In this document: positions 35,754-44,577 of the stretch, piece after piece
How positions within the stretch are numbered: the first letter of the stretch is position 1
Layout: every line of letters begins with the position of its first letter
DNA from: JBMOKU01 sp049324315
Lineage (GTDB): Bacteria; Bacillota; Clostridia; Peptostreptococcales; Thermotaleaceae
Assembly: GCA_049324315.1 (NCBI GenBank)
Contig: JBMOKU010000022.1
Coordinates: forward strand, 48,328-112,327
Direction of reading: 5' to 3'
Length of the DNA: 64,000 bases
The notes under the pieces: model-generated
Databases searched by the model: none
The model's input: the letters and a program-made list of their open reading frames with translations, nothing else
Told to the model about the DNA's origin: nothing
Position numbers and translations under genes: made by a program

Positions 35754-36956
35754 TTATTTCAAGAAATTCATAAATGTCGTGATAATACCTGCATTAAAGA
35801 AGTCGATAAATAAGCTTCCTACCAGAGGAAGGATGAAGAAGGCTGCAGGAGCAGGTCCAAATTTTCCGGAGATCGTTTCCATATTGGCAATGGCATTTGG
35901 TGTGGCACCCATACCAAAACCACAGTGTCCTCCAGCAATAACAGCCGCTTCATAGTCTTTCCCCATTAGGTTAAAAGTAATGTAGTAAGCAAATAATCCC
36001 ATTAAAGTTGTTTGTGCCACTAGCATTACAAGCATTGGCACCGCTAAATCAGCCAGTTCCCAAAGCTTTAATCCCATTAAAGCCATCGATAAGAATAGGG
36101 ATAATGAAATATTCCCCAAAATATCTATTTCATCCATACAGACTTTATATGACTTTGTGCTGTCCGAAATATTCCTTAGGATGGCAGCTGCAAACATAGC
36201 GCCTATATACGGCGGGAAAGTTAGTCCGGTATTTTGCAGAAGCAATGAAATCACTGTACCTAGTCCCATGGCTAAAATGATTTGAGAAGCAGCCACGGCA
36301 AAGTTGTTTGGGATCAGTTGTTTTTCTGAATCCTCTAAGGTTACAGCAGCTTCCGTTGAACCAGTAGACATTTGTGTTTTGTTCAACGTTAAATTATGTT
36401 TCTCAATTAAACGTTTTCCGATAGGTCCGCCAATCATACTTCCCATGATCAATCCAAAAGTAGCAGCAGCCATGGCAACTGTAGTAGCACCATTAGCGCC
36501 TGCTTTTTCAAATAATGGTGCAAACGCACCGGAAGTACCGTGACCACCTGTCATCGGAACAGAACCGGTAGCCAATCCGATTAACGGATTTAAGTTGAAA
36601 ACCTTTGCCAAGCTTACGCCAAGAATATTCTGTAATGCAACTAAAACGACAGCTAAGCCCAGGAAAACGAATACCTGTACGCCACCTTTTCTCAACAGCT
36701 TAAAGCTTGCTGTAAAACCAACCGTTGTAAAGAAAGCGGTCATCAATACTTTTTGCAGTGTTGTATCCATTTCGAAAGACATCATACCCGTTTGCTTCAA
36801 TACTAAGGCAAGTACCGCAAAAATAAGTCCTCCGATTACTGGTGCGGGGATACAGTACTTTTCAAGTAAGCTTACCCTCTTTCTTAAGGTTTGCCCCAAG
36901 AACAGAACGACAACTGCCAATGCAATGGTTTGAATCATATCCAGTTGTAAAATCAT
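35754..36956 (-). CDS. gltS: Sodium/glutamate symporter GltS
   Basis: Integral membrane carrier of 400 residues with about ten hydrophobic segments. It has the family hallmarks: the GLIFAVLALVLKQ early segment, glycine-rich PMTGGHGTSGAFAPLF (about residue 133) and the second half repeat AGGHCGFGMGATPNAIANM (about residue 342). It imports glutamate with sodium. It is followed upstream by a GlnK/GlnL-like two-component pair, which probably controls it. Sodium coupling would fit a salt- or alkali-adapted host. Confidence 0.93.
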   Translation of the reverse strand: MILQLDMIQTIALAVVVLFLGQTLRKRVSLLEKYCIPAPVIGGLIFAVLALVLKQTGMMSFEMDTTLQKVLMTAFFTTVGFTASFKLLRKGGVQVFVFLGLAVVLVALQNILGVSLAKVFNLNPLIGLATGSVPMTGGHGTSGAFAPLFEKAGANGATTVAMAAATFGLIMGSMIGGPIGKRLIEKHNLTLNKTQMSTGSTEAAVTLEDSEKQLIPNNFAVAASQIILAMGLGTVISLLLQNTGLTFPPYIGAMFAAAILRNISDSTKSYKVCMDEIDILGNISLSLFLSMALMGLKLWELADLAVPMLVMLVAQTTLMGLFAYYITFNLMGKDYEAAVIAGGHCGFGMGATPNAIANMETISGKFGPAPAAFFILPLVGSLFIDFFNAGIITTFMNFLK

Positions 36957-37101
36957 AAAAACACCTCCAAAATATAATGAATGATTACTTCATACTCATT
37001 ATATGGAGGCACTACATCATACTACATGGTTCTACAAGATGCCACAATAAGATTTTTAAAATTCAATATTAGGCAGTCATTGAAGAATTTCCTGCGTTTT
37101 T

Positions 37102-37977
37102 CTAAAAATTCAATTTTGCGATAACACCTTCAACAAACTTTCGAATATTAATCTTGCCTTTTTCTTCATTGGGATTTTCAATATAGCGAATCTCTTGCTT
37201 TACTTGTTTAAAATCAAATAAACTGGTACTGTATTCTACAAACTTCGTATTATAATAATCGTCATGTCCTAAAGCCGCAATATTCTCTAATGCTTTAAGT
37301 ATGGTTCTTCTGATCCGCTGTTCAATCGTCTTTGCATGAATTGGATTATCCTGCAGCGTTTCCTCCTCTTCAGCTATCTGTCTATAGAAATCCTGAAGCT
37401 GATATTGTAGCGAAGTGGATTTCTTCTTATACGCTGTGATTTTACGGATAAGCTTGATCAGATCCTCACTGCCTGACTCACCAATGATACCGATATCTGT
37501 AAAAATCTGAGATATGTCATCATTTGCACTACGTTTGCCCGGAGACTGCTGCTCTGGTTTTATAAGAGAAACTGCATTCTGAATTAGTGCTACGGAACGT
37601 TCCAGTTCAATATTGCGGCATACTCCTTTGATTACATTAATCGCTTCAATCATATTGATGGGCTTGTTGATAAAGAACACAATACCATGCTCATAAGCCT
37701 TTGAAATCATACCCGCATCTTCTACTTGAGAAATCATAATGAATTTGCCTTGGTATCCATTTTCTTTAGAAGCTTCAATAATTTGAATGCCATCTTTTAC
37801 AGGCAGCAGTAAATCAATAAGAACAATGTCCGGATTATAGAAAAGGATTTCCTCTACTGCATGCTCTCCTCCCGCCAGCTCGCCAACCACCTTTCCCAGG
37901 CTGTGTTTTGAAATGAGATGACTAAGCATTTTTCTTATATTGATGTCATCATCGATGATAAAAAAAGTATTTGACAT
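37102..37977 (-). CDS. Response regulator of the GlnL/YcbB type
   Basis: The receiver domain is in residues 1-120 (acidic pocket FIIDDD, phospho-acceptor Asp in IVLIDLLLPVKDG, Lys in FFINKPINM). The output region of about 170 residues matches the YcbB DNA-binding type, with IEQRIRRTILKALENIAALG near residue 220 and the C-terminal RKFVEGVIAKLNF. In B. subtilis the homologue (GlnL) with kinase GlnK controls glutamine uptake and breakdown. It lies between gltS and the kinase, 6 nt after the latter. A role in glutamate/glutamine response is inferred. Confidence 0.85.
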   Translation of the reverse strand: MSNTFFIIDDDINIRKMLSHLISKHSLGKVVGELAGGEHAVEEILFYNPDIVLIDLLLPVKDGIQIIEASKENGYQGKFIMISQVEDAGMISKAYEHGIVFFINKPINMIEAINVIKGVCRNIELERSVALIQNAVSLIKPEQQSPGKRSANDDISQIFTDIGIIGESGSEDLIKLIRKITAYKKKSTSLQYQLQDFYRQIAEEEETLQDNPIHAKTIEQRIRRTILKALENIAALGHDDYYNTKFVEYSTSLFDFKQVKQEIRYIENPNEEKGKINIRKFVEGVIAKLNF

Positions 37978-37983
37978 AAAGCC

Positions 37984-39222
37984 TCACTCCATTAGAGATT
38001 TTTTTGGTATGGCTATCCTAAAAGTCGTGCCTGTTTCTGCGTCTGATGCTGCGGAAATATTCCCCTGCAACTCATCCACAATGTTCTTTACGTGGGAAAG
38101 GCCAATCCCTGTAGATGGTTTTCCCGTATTTTCATCATATTTCGTCGTAAAACCTGGATTAAAAATGTAGGGGAGAATATCTTCACAAATTCCTTCTCCT
38201 CTATCCGACACTCGAAAAAAAATATTATCCTGATCGCTATATTCTGATACGTCTATCATCCCTCCGCTAGCATTGGCATCTATAGCATTGATAATTAAAT
38301 TGTTCAAAATCGTAAATAGATTATAATACTTTTTTAGTGGGAAATCATCTGAAAATCGAAACTGTATTGAGACATGCTTCTCTCGCTCTGTCAGATAGCG
38401 ATGGGTGTTTTCTTGAATAATATCCACCATATCCGAAAGAGACATGGCCCCCTGTTTTTCGAAATTTTTAAGAAAACCATCAAAACCACTTAAAACACGA
38501 TAATAATCTTTTTTGATTTCATGAACCTCCCGGGCAATTTCTAGGGTATCTTCCTGCAGCTCCCGATTCTCTTTATACGTTTCATATAATTTGTAGCTTT
38601 TACTCATGACCTTTTCTATATCACCCATAGATTTTTTAAGATAGAACATTTCTGCCTGAATATCAGAAATAAGAATATTTAATTGGCTGTATCGTTTTTG
38701 ATGCTCTCGGCTTAGGACAAACAACTCTTGTTTTTTATAAAGGAGATAAACAAAATAAGCGATGGTGCTCCTGGCCAGGCCTACTAAAATGAAGACTTGG
38801 ATCATTGGAAGGGTAATTGTCTTGTCACGGATCAGTGCTTCAACGATATTGCTGATGGAATCCGCTGCTGCCAAGAGAAAAATTGCTGTCACAAACTTTT
38901 CCCGATATTTTCTTATCCCGAGTGTAAATACAAAAAATCCATAAATGAAATAGTAAATACCCGAAGGAAAATTGTATTGGACTACTTCTGCAATTGAAGA
39001 ATAGGCCAAGAGTGTACCCATAATACTGCGCAACAGGAAAATGGTAATCCCAGATAAAATACTGGCCGTGTACACAGAAACATCGTCTAAAATGAGTATA
39101 ACCAGGTTTAGTGCAATAATTCCTGCGGATATTCGTAAGCTAGTGTTGAAAGGATAAAAATATATCTCTCCAAACAGTGCCACAGATGCTATTAACAGAA
39201 AATACTTTTTAAATTTATACAT
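37984..39222 (-). CDS. Sensor histidine kinase of the GlnK/YcbA type
   Basis: The N-terminal half has about six hydrophobic segments (residues 1-180) with no extracellular domain. A coiled linker leads to the probable phospho-His in REVHEIKKDYYRVL (about residue 245). The HATPase domain is complete: N box NNLIINAIDAN, G1 DRGEGI, F box, G2 GIGLSHVKNIVDELQG. The ATG at 39220-39222 has GCGGAGGA 6 nt upstream; the longer frame is not supported. It pairs with the downstream response regulator. Confidence 0.87.
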   Translation of the reverse strand: MYKFKKYFLLIASVALFGEIYFYPFNTSLRISAGIIALNLVILILDDVSVYTASILSGITIFLLRSIMGTLLAYSSIAEVVQYNFPSGIYYFIYGFFVFTLGIRKYREKFVTAIFLLAAADSISNIVEALIRDKTITLPMIQVFILVGLARSTIAYFVYLLYKKQELFVLSREHQKRYSQLNILISDIQAEMFYLKKSMGDIEKVMSKSYKLYETYKENRELQEDTLEIAREVHEIKKDYYRVLSGFDGFLKNFEKQGAMSLSDMVDIIQENTHRYLTEREKHVSIQFRFSDDFPLKKYYNLFTILNNLIINAIDANASGGMIDVSEYSDQDNIFFRVSDRGEGICEDILPYIFNPGFTTKYDENTGKPSTGIGLSHVKNIVDELQGNISAASDAETGTTFRIAIPKKSLME

Positions 39223-39430
39223 ATCGTCCTCCGCGTATAGATATGTTTGTCCTCTATAATATAATACCATGGCAAAATAGCCACCATACATTATACCAAC
39301 TTTTCGAGGAAATACAAATCCTTAAGGAAATGATTGCTTATTACCTTTAACAAAATTTGCATTTTACACATCTTATAGACAGATATCCTCATGTTAACGT
39401 TAAAAGAAGTACATGAACTTTAATAAATAC

Positions 39431-39462
39431 AAAAGGTGTGACAATTAATCTGTCACACCTTA
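39431..39462 (-). terminator. Intrinsic terminator of the GNAT gene
   Basis: Minus strand stem AAGGTGTGACA-GATTAAT-TGTCACACCTT followed by TTGTATTT. Confidence 0.8.
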
Positions 39463-39933
39463 CTCCTCCACATACTCCATATAGTAGAACACACTTTCTC
39501 CTATAAAAGTATCTTTTAAATATTGATTCTTTACCTTAAATCCCACATTTTCATAGCATTTTCTCGCTCTATCATTGAAGTATCTTACTTCCAATGTCAC
39601 TATGTTTTCTGGATATCTCGTTTTTGCTTTCTGTACTAGCAGGTTCATCACTTCTTTACCATGACCTTTTCCACACCACGAAGGCTTTAAGCCCACTCCT
39701 AGAATGGTCTTTCCAGCACTTTCGCAGATTCTCCCAAATCCCATTAGCTCGCCGGCTGATAAAATACCCACAAATTCTTTTTCTCTCTTTTCTTTTATCG
39801 CCAAGTCCCAGCCATTCTGCACCACAATATCCCAATCACAAAAATTATATATTGCATATTCCCCATCATATCTCCATGTACAAATTTCTTTTGCCATATC
39901 TTCGGTTAAAAGAGTTAATGTATACGCTTGCAT
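39460..39933 (-). CDS. GNAT family N-acetyltransferase
   Basis: The 157-residue protein carries the acetyl-CoA loop GVGLKPSWCGKGHGKEVMNLL (about residue 81; Q/RxxGxG/A form) and the C-terminal VTLEVRYFNDRARKCYENVGFK typical of ribosomal or small-molecule acetyltransferases. The substrate cannot be told. Own terminator; no clear operon. Confidence 0.88.
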   Translation of the reverse strand: MQAYTLTLLTEDMAKEICTWRYDGEYAIYNFCDWDIVVQNGWDLAIKEKREKEFVGILSAGELMGFGRICESAGKTILGVGLKPSWCGKGHGKEVMNLLVQKAKTRYPENIVTLEVRYFNDRARKCYENVGFKVKNQYLKDTFIGESVFYYMEYVEE

Positions 39934-39989
39934 TGCTTTTCTCTCCTTATTCCATTATAGGAACCCTCTTTTTCATAAATATTTCTAAT

Positions 39990-40532
39990 TTAGAAGTATT
40001 CGTTACATTCCACTTTATTCACTTCAAGCAGCTCCTTAAGAAATTGTATGGTATCGTCTTCCACCTTCTTGCTTTTATGAATATTGAATTTTATAATCAG
40101 CCATCCTACCAAACCCAATAAAACGACAGCTATAATCGCTCCAATCCCACACAAGTCAAAGCTTTCATAGATCGTTGCATCGTAAAGAACGTTGATAACG
40201 CATAGAGCAAAGATAAATGTCAATATTATATACCAAATACTCCAAAATATTTTAAGACCATTTAATACCTTGAACTCTCCTACAATTCTCGTCTCATTTC
40301 CATCTTCGTGGAGTTCTCCGTGGAACTTTCGGGTAGAAAAAAATTTATATCCCCTATTTGTTGAATATATGTCAATTCTATTAATCACCCAGAAATGCTT
40401 TTTATAAGAGTCTAAACGCCCAACATATCCCATTCCTCCGCTCAAAGAGTAAAGAAAGTCATTGATTAAAGCATCGTTGAGCTTCTGTTCGCAACTTACT
40501 ATATCTAATGATGTAAACATACAATATTTCAT
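39990..40532 (-). CDS. Membrane protein of unknown function
   Basis: Two hydrophobic segments near the middle (FWSIWYIILTFIFALCVINVLY and GIGAIIAVVLLGLVGWLII, about residues 95-150), with a basic soluble N-terminal half containing beta-type stretches and a charged C-terminal helix. No family recognised. It stands between a GNAT gene and a CPBP protease gene, both likely in separate units. Confidence 0.6.
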   Translation of the reverse strand: MKYCMFTSLDIVSCEQKLNDALINDFLYSLSGGMGYVGRLDSYKKHFWVINRIDIYSTNRGYKFFSTRKFHGELHEDGNETRIVGEFKVLNGLKIFWSIWYIILTFIFALCVINVLYDATIYESFDLCGIGAIIAVVLLGLVGWLIIKFNIHKSKKVEDDTIQFLKELLEVNKVECNEYF

Positions 40533-40599
40533 TTCATCAACTCCTAAATCTTTTGTACTTCGTAATCATTAATTGCTGCAAAAACTTTACCGTCTACAC

Positions 40600-41283
40600 T
40601 TAAAATGAATGAATCCTCAGCGATACTATCACCAAAGGAATAACATCTCCAACAAAATGTATAAGCATCACGGGGACTAACCCTCGTTTATAGAATACAT
40701 ATGATAACACCACACCGACAGCAAAAGAAATGTTCGTCCCCCCATGAAGCATAAAAGCAAATAAGACGGATGTAATTAATGAACTGAATATAGCAATAGT
40801 TCGCTCATTATTTTTTAAGATTCTCTTCGCTGTTCCCAATAGTAGTGAAAATAGAAATACCCTAAATATCACTTCCTCAATTATAGCCGCTCTTAATGAA
40901 AGAAAGATAGCCTTTAAGGGAGTAAGCATCTTCACCCAATAAACATACTGAATTACTTCCTCATAGGATATTAACCATATATATGTATTCACAGCTGTAA
41001 TAACTAGTCCTAATAGGAATAGCTGCTGCAGCAGCCTATGATCTTCTTTCGCTTCCTTGCCTGCATCAAAAACAGCTATATTGACATAATTCGCTATGAT
41101 CACACCAAAGATACCGAGAATAGAAGTCATCAAGACATCGAAAACTGTCATGATAATTAAGGGATTCTCTGGGTAAATGATGGAGACAACAAAGACATCA
41201 GATACTAAAACGAAAAAACTTAAAACAGCTATCCTATGTATATCTAATGATGCTATCTCTAACTTCCAGAACTTCTTTTCCAT
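40600..41283 (-). CDS. CPBP family intramembrane metalloprotease
   Basis: About six hydrophobic segments and the CPBP motif AAIIEEVIFRVFLFSLLLG (EExxxR, about residue 145), plus the second and third conserved regions VLFAFMLHGGTNI and MLIHFVGDVIPL with His residues. The substrate is unknown. The ATG at 41281-41283 has GAAAGG about 10 nt upstream; a frame to 41322 is also open. This is the second CPBP protein of the window and is not closely similar to the one at 25716-26531. Confidence 0.82.
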   Translation of the reverse strand: MEKKFWKLEIASLDIHRIAVLSFFVLVSDVFVVSIIYPENPLIIMTVFDVLMTSILGIFGVIIANYVNIAVFDAGKEAKEDHRLLQQLFLLGLVITAVNTYIWLISYEEVIQYVYWVKMLTPLKAIFLSLRAAIIEEVIFRVFLFSLLLGTAKRILKNNERTIAIFSSLITSVLFAFMLHGGTNISFAVGVVLSYVFYKRGLVPVMLIHFVGDVIPLVIVSLRIHSF

Positions 41284-41410
41284 GAGCTTACTACCTTTCA
41301 CAAGTTCTTTCTCTAAAAACATCTTTTATGTCTTCTTCATTACTATAATACGCATAAAACCTCATTTAGTTTTTTGTACGATCAGATATACATAAACTCA
41401 ATATCATCTA

Positions 41411-41995
41411 CTACCAACCATATTCCATGATATCCGTCGTTTTGGCTGCTGATTCCTTGCCTAAAAGCTTTTCTACAACATAAAGGGACATATCAATGCC
41501 GGCAGATATACCTCCAGACAGAATAATCTTTCCATTATCGATATATCTTTCACCTGACACTATGTTGGTATCAAGTGCGATTTCTTTCAACAAATCTAAT
41601 GATAAGTGATGGGTAGTAGCAGTCAAACCGTCCAACAAGCCGCATTTAGCAATAATCAGCGCCCCAGTACAAACAGTTAACAGTAGTTCCAAATCAGGAT
41701 TTATTGACTTTATCCAATTCAATATTATTTCGTTATTCATCTCGTTCCGAGTACCTTGTCCTCCTGGGACAATTAGTATATCAAGCTTTAGACAATTGTG
41801 TATTGTATATTGTGGATTTATGCTTAGCTTATTTCTCGCACAGACAGGTCCTTCTTTTTCAGCAATAGTAAAGACTTGAAACGGTTGATTAGAACTCGTT
41901 CTGTTGGCAACCGAAAATACTTCAAATGGCCCGCAAAAGTCCATAACCTCCACATCATTAAAGACCAGTATACCTACATTTCTTGTCTTATACAT
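41411..41995 (-). CDS. DJ-1/PfpI family protein (class I amidotransferase-like)
   Basis: The 194-residue protein has the nucleophile elbow LLTVCTGALIIAKCGLL (Cys about residue 103) with a following THH, and the opening NVGILVFNDVEVMDFCGPFEVF typical of the GATase1 domain seen in AraC-like regulators and isonitrile hydratases. No DNA-binding domain is attached. The function could be isonitrile hydratase-like or a chaperone/deglycase type; it cannot be settled here. Confidence 0.85.
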   Translation of the reverse strand: MYKTRNVGILVFNDVEVMDFCGPFEVFSVANRTSSNQPFQVFTIAEKEGPVCARNKLSINPQYTIHNCLKLDILIVPGGQGTRNEMNNEIILNWIKSINPDLELLLTVCTGALIIAKCGLLDGLTATTHHLSLDLLKEIALDTNIVSGERYIDNGKIILSGGISAGIDMSLYVVEKLLGKESAAKTTDIMEYGW

Positions 41996-42098
41996 GATCT
42001 ACGCTCCTTTTCTAAACACTTCATATTAATTATTCTCAGTCACATGTAATCATGTTTTTCTAGTAATAACTGACTTAATAGCATATACCGTTACAAAA

Positions 42099-42278
42099 CT
42101 AATCTCTTAGAATACTAGCAATATCTGAAGAGGCCGCAATCATTGTGCCTATCAATGCTGCAGCTGCAGAATACATTAGCTTTTGCTTTTTAGATAATGT
42201 TAAATCTTTAGCTTTTTGATAATATGCTATGAAAAATTCACTCAACATCCAAATAACTACAATAAGCACCTTATCCAT
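42099..42278 (-). CDS. Small membrane protein, 59 residues
   Basis: An unbroken ATG-to-TAG frame of 59 codons. The protein has an N-terminal hydrophobic segment (VLIVVIWMLSEFFIAYY, residues 4-20), a charged loop (QKAKDLTLSKKQKL) and a second hydrophobic segment (AAAALIGTMIAAS). A GGGGGCGAAGGAG region precedes the ATG. It lies 46 nt downstream of the -10 box of a sigma-H-type promoter, which supports a real gene expressed at stationary phase. No family recognised. Confidence 0.6.
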   Translation of the reverse strand: MDKVLIVVIWMLSEFFIAYYQKAKDLTLSKKQKLMYSAAAALIGTMIAASSDIASILRD

Positions 42279-42324
42279 GCTCCTTCGCCCCCATTACAAG
42301 TTGCTTATTCCCTCACATTACAAG

Positions 42325-42377
42325 ATTCTCTTTTTTTCCTTTATTTTCCTTTGTTGAATGATGGCTTATTTTGTCGA
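42325..42377 (-). promoter_or_regulatory. Sigma-H-type promoter 1 with Spo0A-box-like element
   Basis: Minus strand: upstream element TCGACAAAATAAGC (42364-42377), 11 nt, -35 AAAGGAAAA (42344-42352), 12 nt spacer, -10 AGAGAAT (42325-42331). Both boxes fit the sigma-H consensus RNAGGAWWW and RNNGAAT. It follows the prfH hairpin and leads into the 59-residue membrane protein. Confidence 0.72.
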
Positions 42378-42391
42378 TTGCAGAAATTTGT

Positions 42392-42431
42392 ATGAAAAGG
42401 TATGACAACCTGCCCCGTCACACCTTTTCAT
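42392..42431 (-). terminator. Hairpin after prfH
   Basis: Minus strand stem GAAAAGGTGTGAC-GGGGCAGGTT-GTCATACCTTTTC, followed by ATACAAATTTC. The T tract is poor, so it may be a terminator or an mRNA 3' end structure. Confidence 0.6.
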
Positions 42432-42485
42432 TGCACCTATTGTATCTTTATTGATCATCATCCCCATTAAGCTGATGCCATCTCT

Positions 42486-43106
42486 TTAAGTCCTCAACTT
42501 AAATTTTTCTCCTTCGTAAACTCTTATAGGATTTCCTCTAATAAGCGTATTGTGCTGCTCCCACATTGATTTTTTGTGATTATTAGTATCTGCTTCATTT
42601 CTTGCTTCAATAAGATTTGACAAACGGGCAAGCGCAAGCTTTTTATTCATGTATTGTGATCTTTCCTCTCTTGCTGTTACCGCCAAGCTTGTTGGGAGAT
42701 GGATTGCTCTGACTGCAGTTTCTACCTTGTTCACATTCTGTCCACCCGGTCCCGAACTTCTCATGGCTTCAAATCTTACATCCTTTTCAGAGTAGTTTTG
42801 TTTTTCCGAAGTACTGAATCCTTCAATATTAATAAACCAATTCTTTCTCTTATGGTTAGGTCTATAAGGACTTTTACATATCCAAAGAATTGTTCCATTT
42901 ATATTCTTGAAATGCTTTTCTAATGATTCACCTTCTAAAGACAAAAGGACCGATTTAAGATTGCCCGAAATGCTTCCAGGTACAACATCAATAACCTTTA
43001 TATTTATCCCGTTATTACCACATTCGCTTTGGAACGACTTTAAGAAAAGACTTACTGCCAATTCACATTCATCAGGACCTTTTCCAGAACTTAGTTGAAT
43101 CCACAT
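42486..43106 (-). CDS. prfH: Peptide chain release factor homologue PrfH
   Basis: A 206-residue release-factor homologue with the GGQ peptidyl-hydrolase loop (RSSGPGGQNVNKVETAVR, about residue 126) but without the codon-recognition domain size of RF1/RF2. PrfH is known to pair with RtcB2: PrfH releases peptides from ribosomes with a cleaved decoding centre and the ligase repairs 16S rRNA. Here it lies 8 nt downstream of rtcB, matching that operon type. A C-terminal basic tail (VYEGEKFKLRT) is present. Confidence 0.9.
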   Translation of the reverse strand: MWIQLSSGKGPDECELAVSLFLKSFQSECGNNGINIKVIDVVPGSISGNLKSVLLSLEGESLEKHFKNINGTILWICKSPYRPNHKRKNWFINIEGFSTSEKQNYSEKDVRFEAMRSSGPGGQNVNKVETAVRAIHLPTSLAVTAREERSQYMNKKLALARLSNLIEARNEADTNNHKKSMWEQHNTLIRGNPIRVYEGEKFKLRT

Positions 43107-43114
43107 ATACCCTC

Positions 43115-44218
43115 CTATGCTTTATACGTTAATATGGGTTTTAGGGTTGCTATAACATTCACTAATCCAAAGTCCACAAGACTCTGTATGACCGTATCGA
43201 TATTCTTGTATGCCTCCGGCGCTTCTTCATAAAGTAAATTTTTATCATTACAAATAACTCTACCCTTAAACTTGGTATATTTAATGGTTTCCTTCGTATA
43301 CTTATTTTCAAGTCTGGCTTTACACATACGGCGTTCCCACTTTCTACCCGCCCCATGGGCCAATGAATATCCTGAAATTTCAGTATCACCCGTTGGCATA
43401 ACAATGTATGTTAGGGAGCCCCTTGAACCTGGAACAACCACAGCACCTTTGTCAGCAGGCGCTGCCCCCTTCCTGTGAATGAACAGTATTCTGTTATCCG
43501 ATTCTTTTAACGTTATACTGTTGTGGACACAATCTATTAACTTAGCGATGTCCGTATTTACTCCAAAGGCTTTTAGAATCCGATATGCAATTAACGCTCT
43601 GTTGATAGCAGCCCATTTGACTGCATCATCATGTTTTGATAGGTATTCTTTGGCCCCTTCAGAAGCTAGGCACAGCCAATCTTGAGCTTGATGCATCTTT
43701 ATGCTCTCATCAAGAATGGCCTCACCGTACCCTCTTGATCCGCTGTGTATCACCATCATTATCTGATTCTTATCCAATCCGAGATGGTGGAACTGCTCTG
43801 CATCAAATATTGTTTCAACTTCCTGCAGCTCTGCAAAATGATTTCCGCCTCCTATTGTTCCTAGCCCTGTTCCCATTGGTGACGGACCCAGACTGTTAAG
43901 TATATCCTCCGGTAACTGTATTTCCTTTAAGCTTTTGATATCTTCTATCCTTTTCACCAATCTATCTATTTTAATTTTTCTCTTTTCCATATCGGTCATA
44001 AACAAACCGATTCCACAGCCAATATCATTGCCTACTAAATGTGGATAAATCACACCTTCTGTAACAAATACTGCACCAACAGGAGTTTTACCGGGGTGAA
44101 GGTCTGGCAGACCCACTGCTTTTGTTACACCAGGTAATAAAGCCACCTGTTTAAGCTGATCTACAGCGCTTTGCTCAAGCCAATTTTTTTCAGACGAAAT
44201 AATTGTTATATTATTCAT
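43115..44218 (-). CDS. rtcB: RNA-splicing ligase RtcB homologue (RtcB2 type)
   Basis: Joins 2',3'-cyclic phosphate or 3'-phosphate RNA ends to 5'-OH ends using GTP and Mn. The metal and GTP motifs are present: GNDIGCGIGLF (about residue 64), GGGNHFAELQEV (about residue 124), HSGSRGYGE, and SLAHGAGRKWERRM with the His that becomes guanylylated (about residue 300). At 367 residues it is shorter than E. coli RtcB (408) and is paired with prfH, which points to the RtcB2 subgroup that repairs damaged ribosomes. It starts with ATG and GGAAGGAG upstream, behind a leader with two terminators. Confidence 0.92.
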   Translation of the reverse strand: MNNITIISSEKNWLEQSAVDQLKQVALLPGVTKAVGLPDLHPGKTPVGAVFVTEGVIYPHLVGNDIGCGIGLFMTDMEKRKIKIDRLVKRIEDIKSLKEIQLPEDILNSLGPSPMGTGLGTIGGGNHFAELQEVETIFDAEQFHHLGLDKNQIMMVIHSGSRGYGEAILDESIKMHQAQDWLCLASEGAKEYLSKHDDAVKWAAINRALIAYRILKAFGVNTDIAKLIDCVHNSITLKESDNRILFIHRKGAAPADKGAVVVPGSRGSLTYIVMPTGDTEISGYSLAHGAGRKWERRMCKARLENKYTKETIKYTKFKGRVICNDKNLLYEEAPEAYKNIDTVIQSLVDFGLVNVIATLKPILTYKA

Positions 44219-44266
44219 ATAATATTTATGTTGTCTCCTTCCATGTCTTTAATCTAAAAAGTGCAC

Positions 44267-44294
44267 AAAAAAGCCGTGGAAAGTAACCACGGCA
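44267..44294 (-). terminator. Terminator 2 in the rtcB leader
   Basis: Minus strand stem GCCGTGG-TTACTTT-CCACGGC followed by TTTTTTGTGC. It lies between the leader mini-ORF and rtcB, only ~50 nt before the rtcB start. Confidence 0.85.
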
Positions 44295-44337
44295 TGTTCT
44301 TGAAAATTCTCATGATCTCCCTACAGGAAATTGGGCA

Positions 44338-44364
44338 ATAAAAAAACACGATAACGAATCGTGC
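44338..44364 (-). terminator. Terminator 1 in the rtcB leader
   Basis: Minus strand stem CACGAT-TCGTT-ATCGTG followed by TTTTTTTATT. It lies 43 nt downstream of the end of the leader reading frame. Confidence 0.85.
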
Positions 44365-44406
44365 AGCCTGCAATCATGTATTTCTATTAACATTATCAGG
44401 TGACGG

Positions 44407-44526
44407 TTACTGACGTAAATTGACCACAAGAAATAAAGCAGCAATGAGAAATCCTTCCTGCACCTTCCCTTTTGGTCCGATATTCAATTATAAATTAACC
44501 ACCTCTACATTAATTGCTGCTGTCAT
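44407..44526 (-). other. Leader mini-ORF with an in-frame stop upstream of rtcB-prfH
   Basis: An ATG at 44524-44526 with AAAGGAG 8 nt upstream opens a 12-codon frame (MTAAINVEVVNL) that ends in TAA at 44488-44490. The same frame then continues for 26 codons (LNIGPKGKVQEGF... to ...VVNLRQ) and ends in TAA at 44407-44409. The last part is hydrophobic. This may be a leader peptide with re-initiation, stop readthrough or attenuation. It lies between a strong promoter and two terminators. It could instead be the remnant of a mutated small gene. Confidence 0.45.
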
Positions 44527-44577
44527 TTTAAACACTCCTTTCACCTGTTGTATAAAAAATTGTAAACCTTACTTTTT

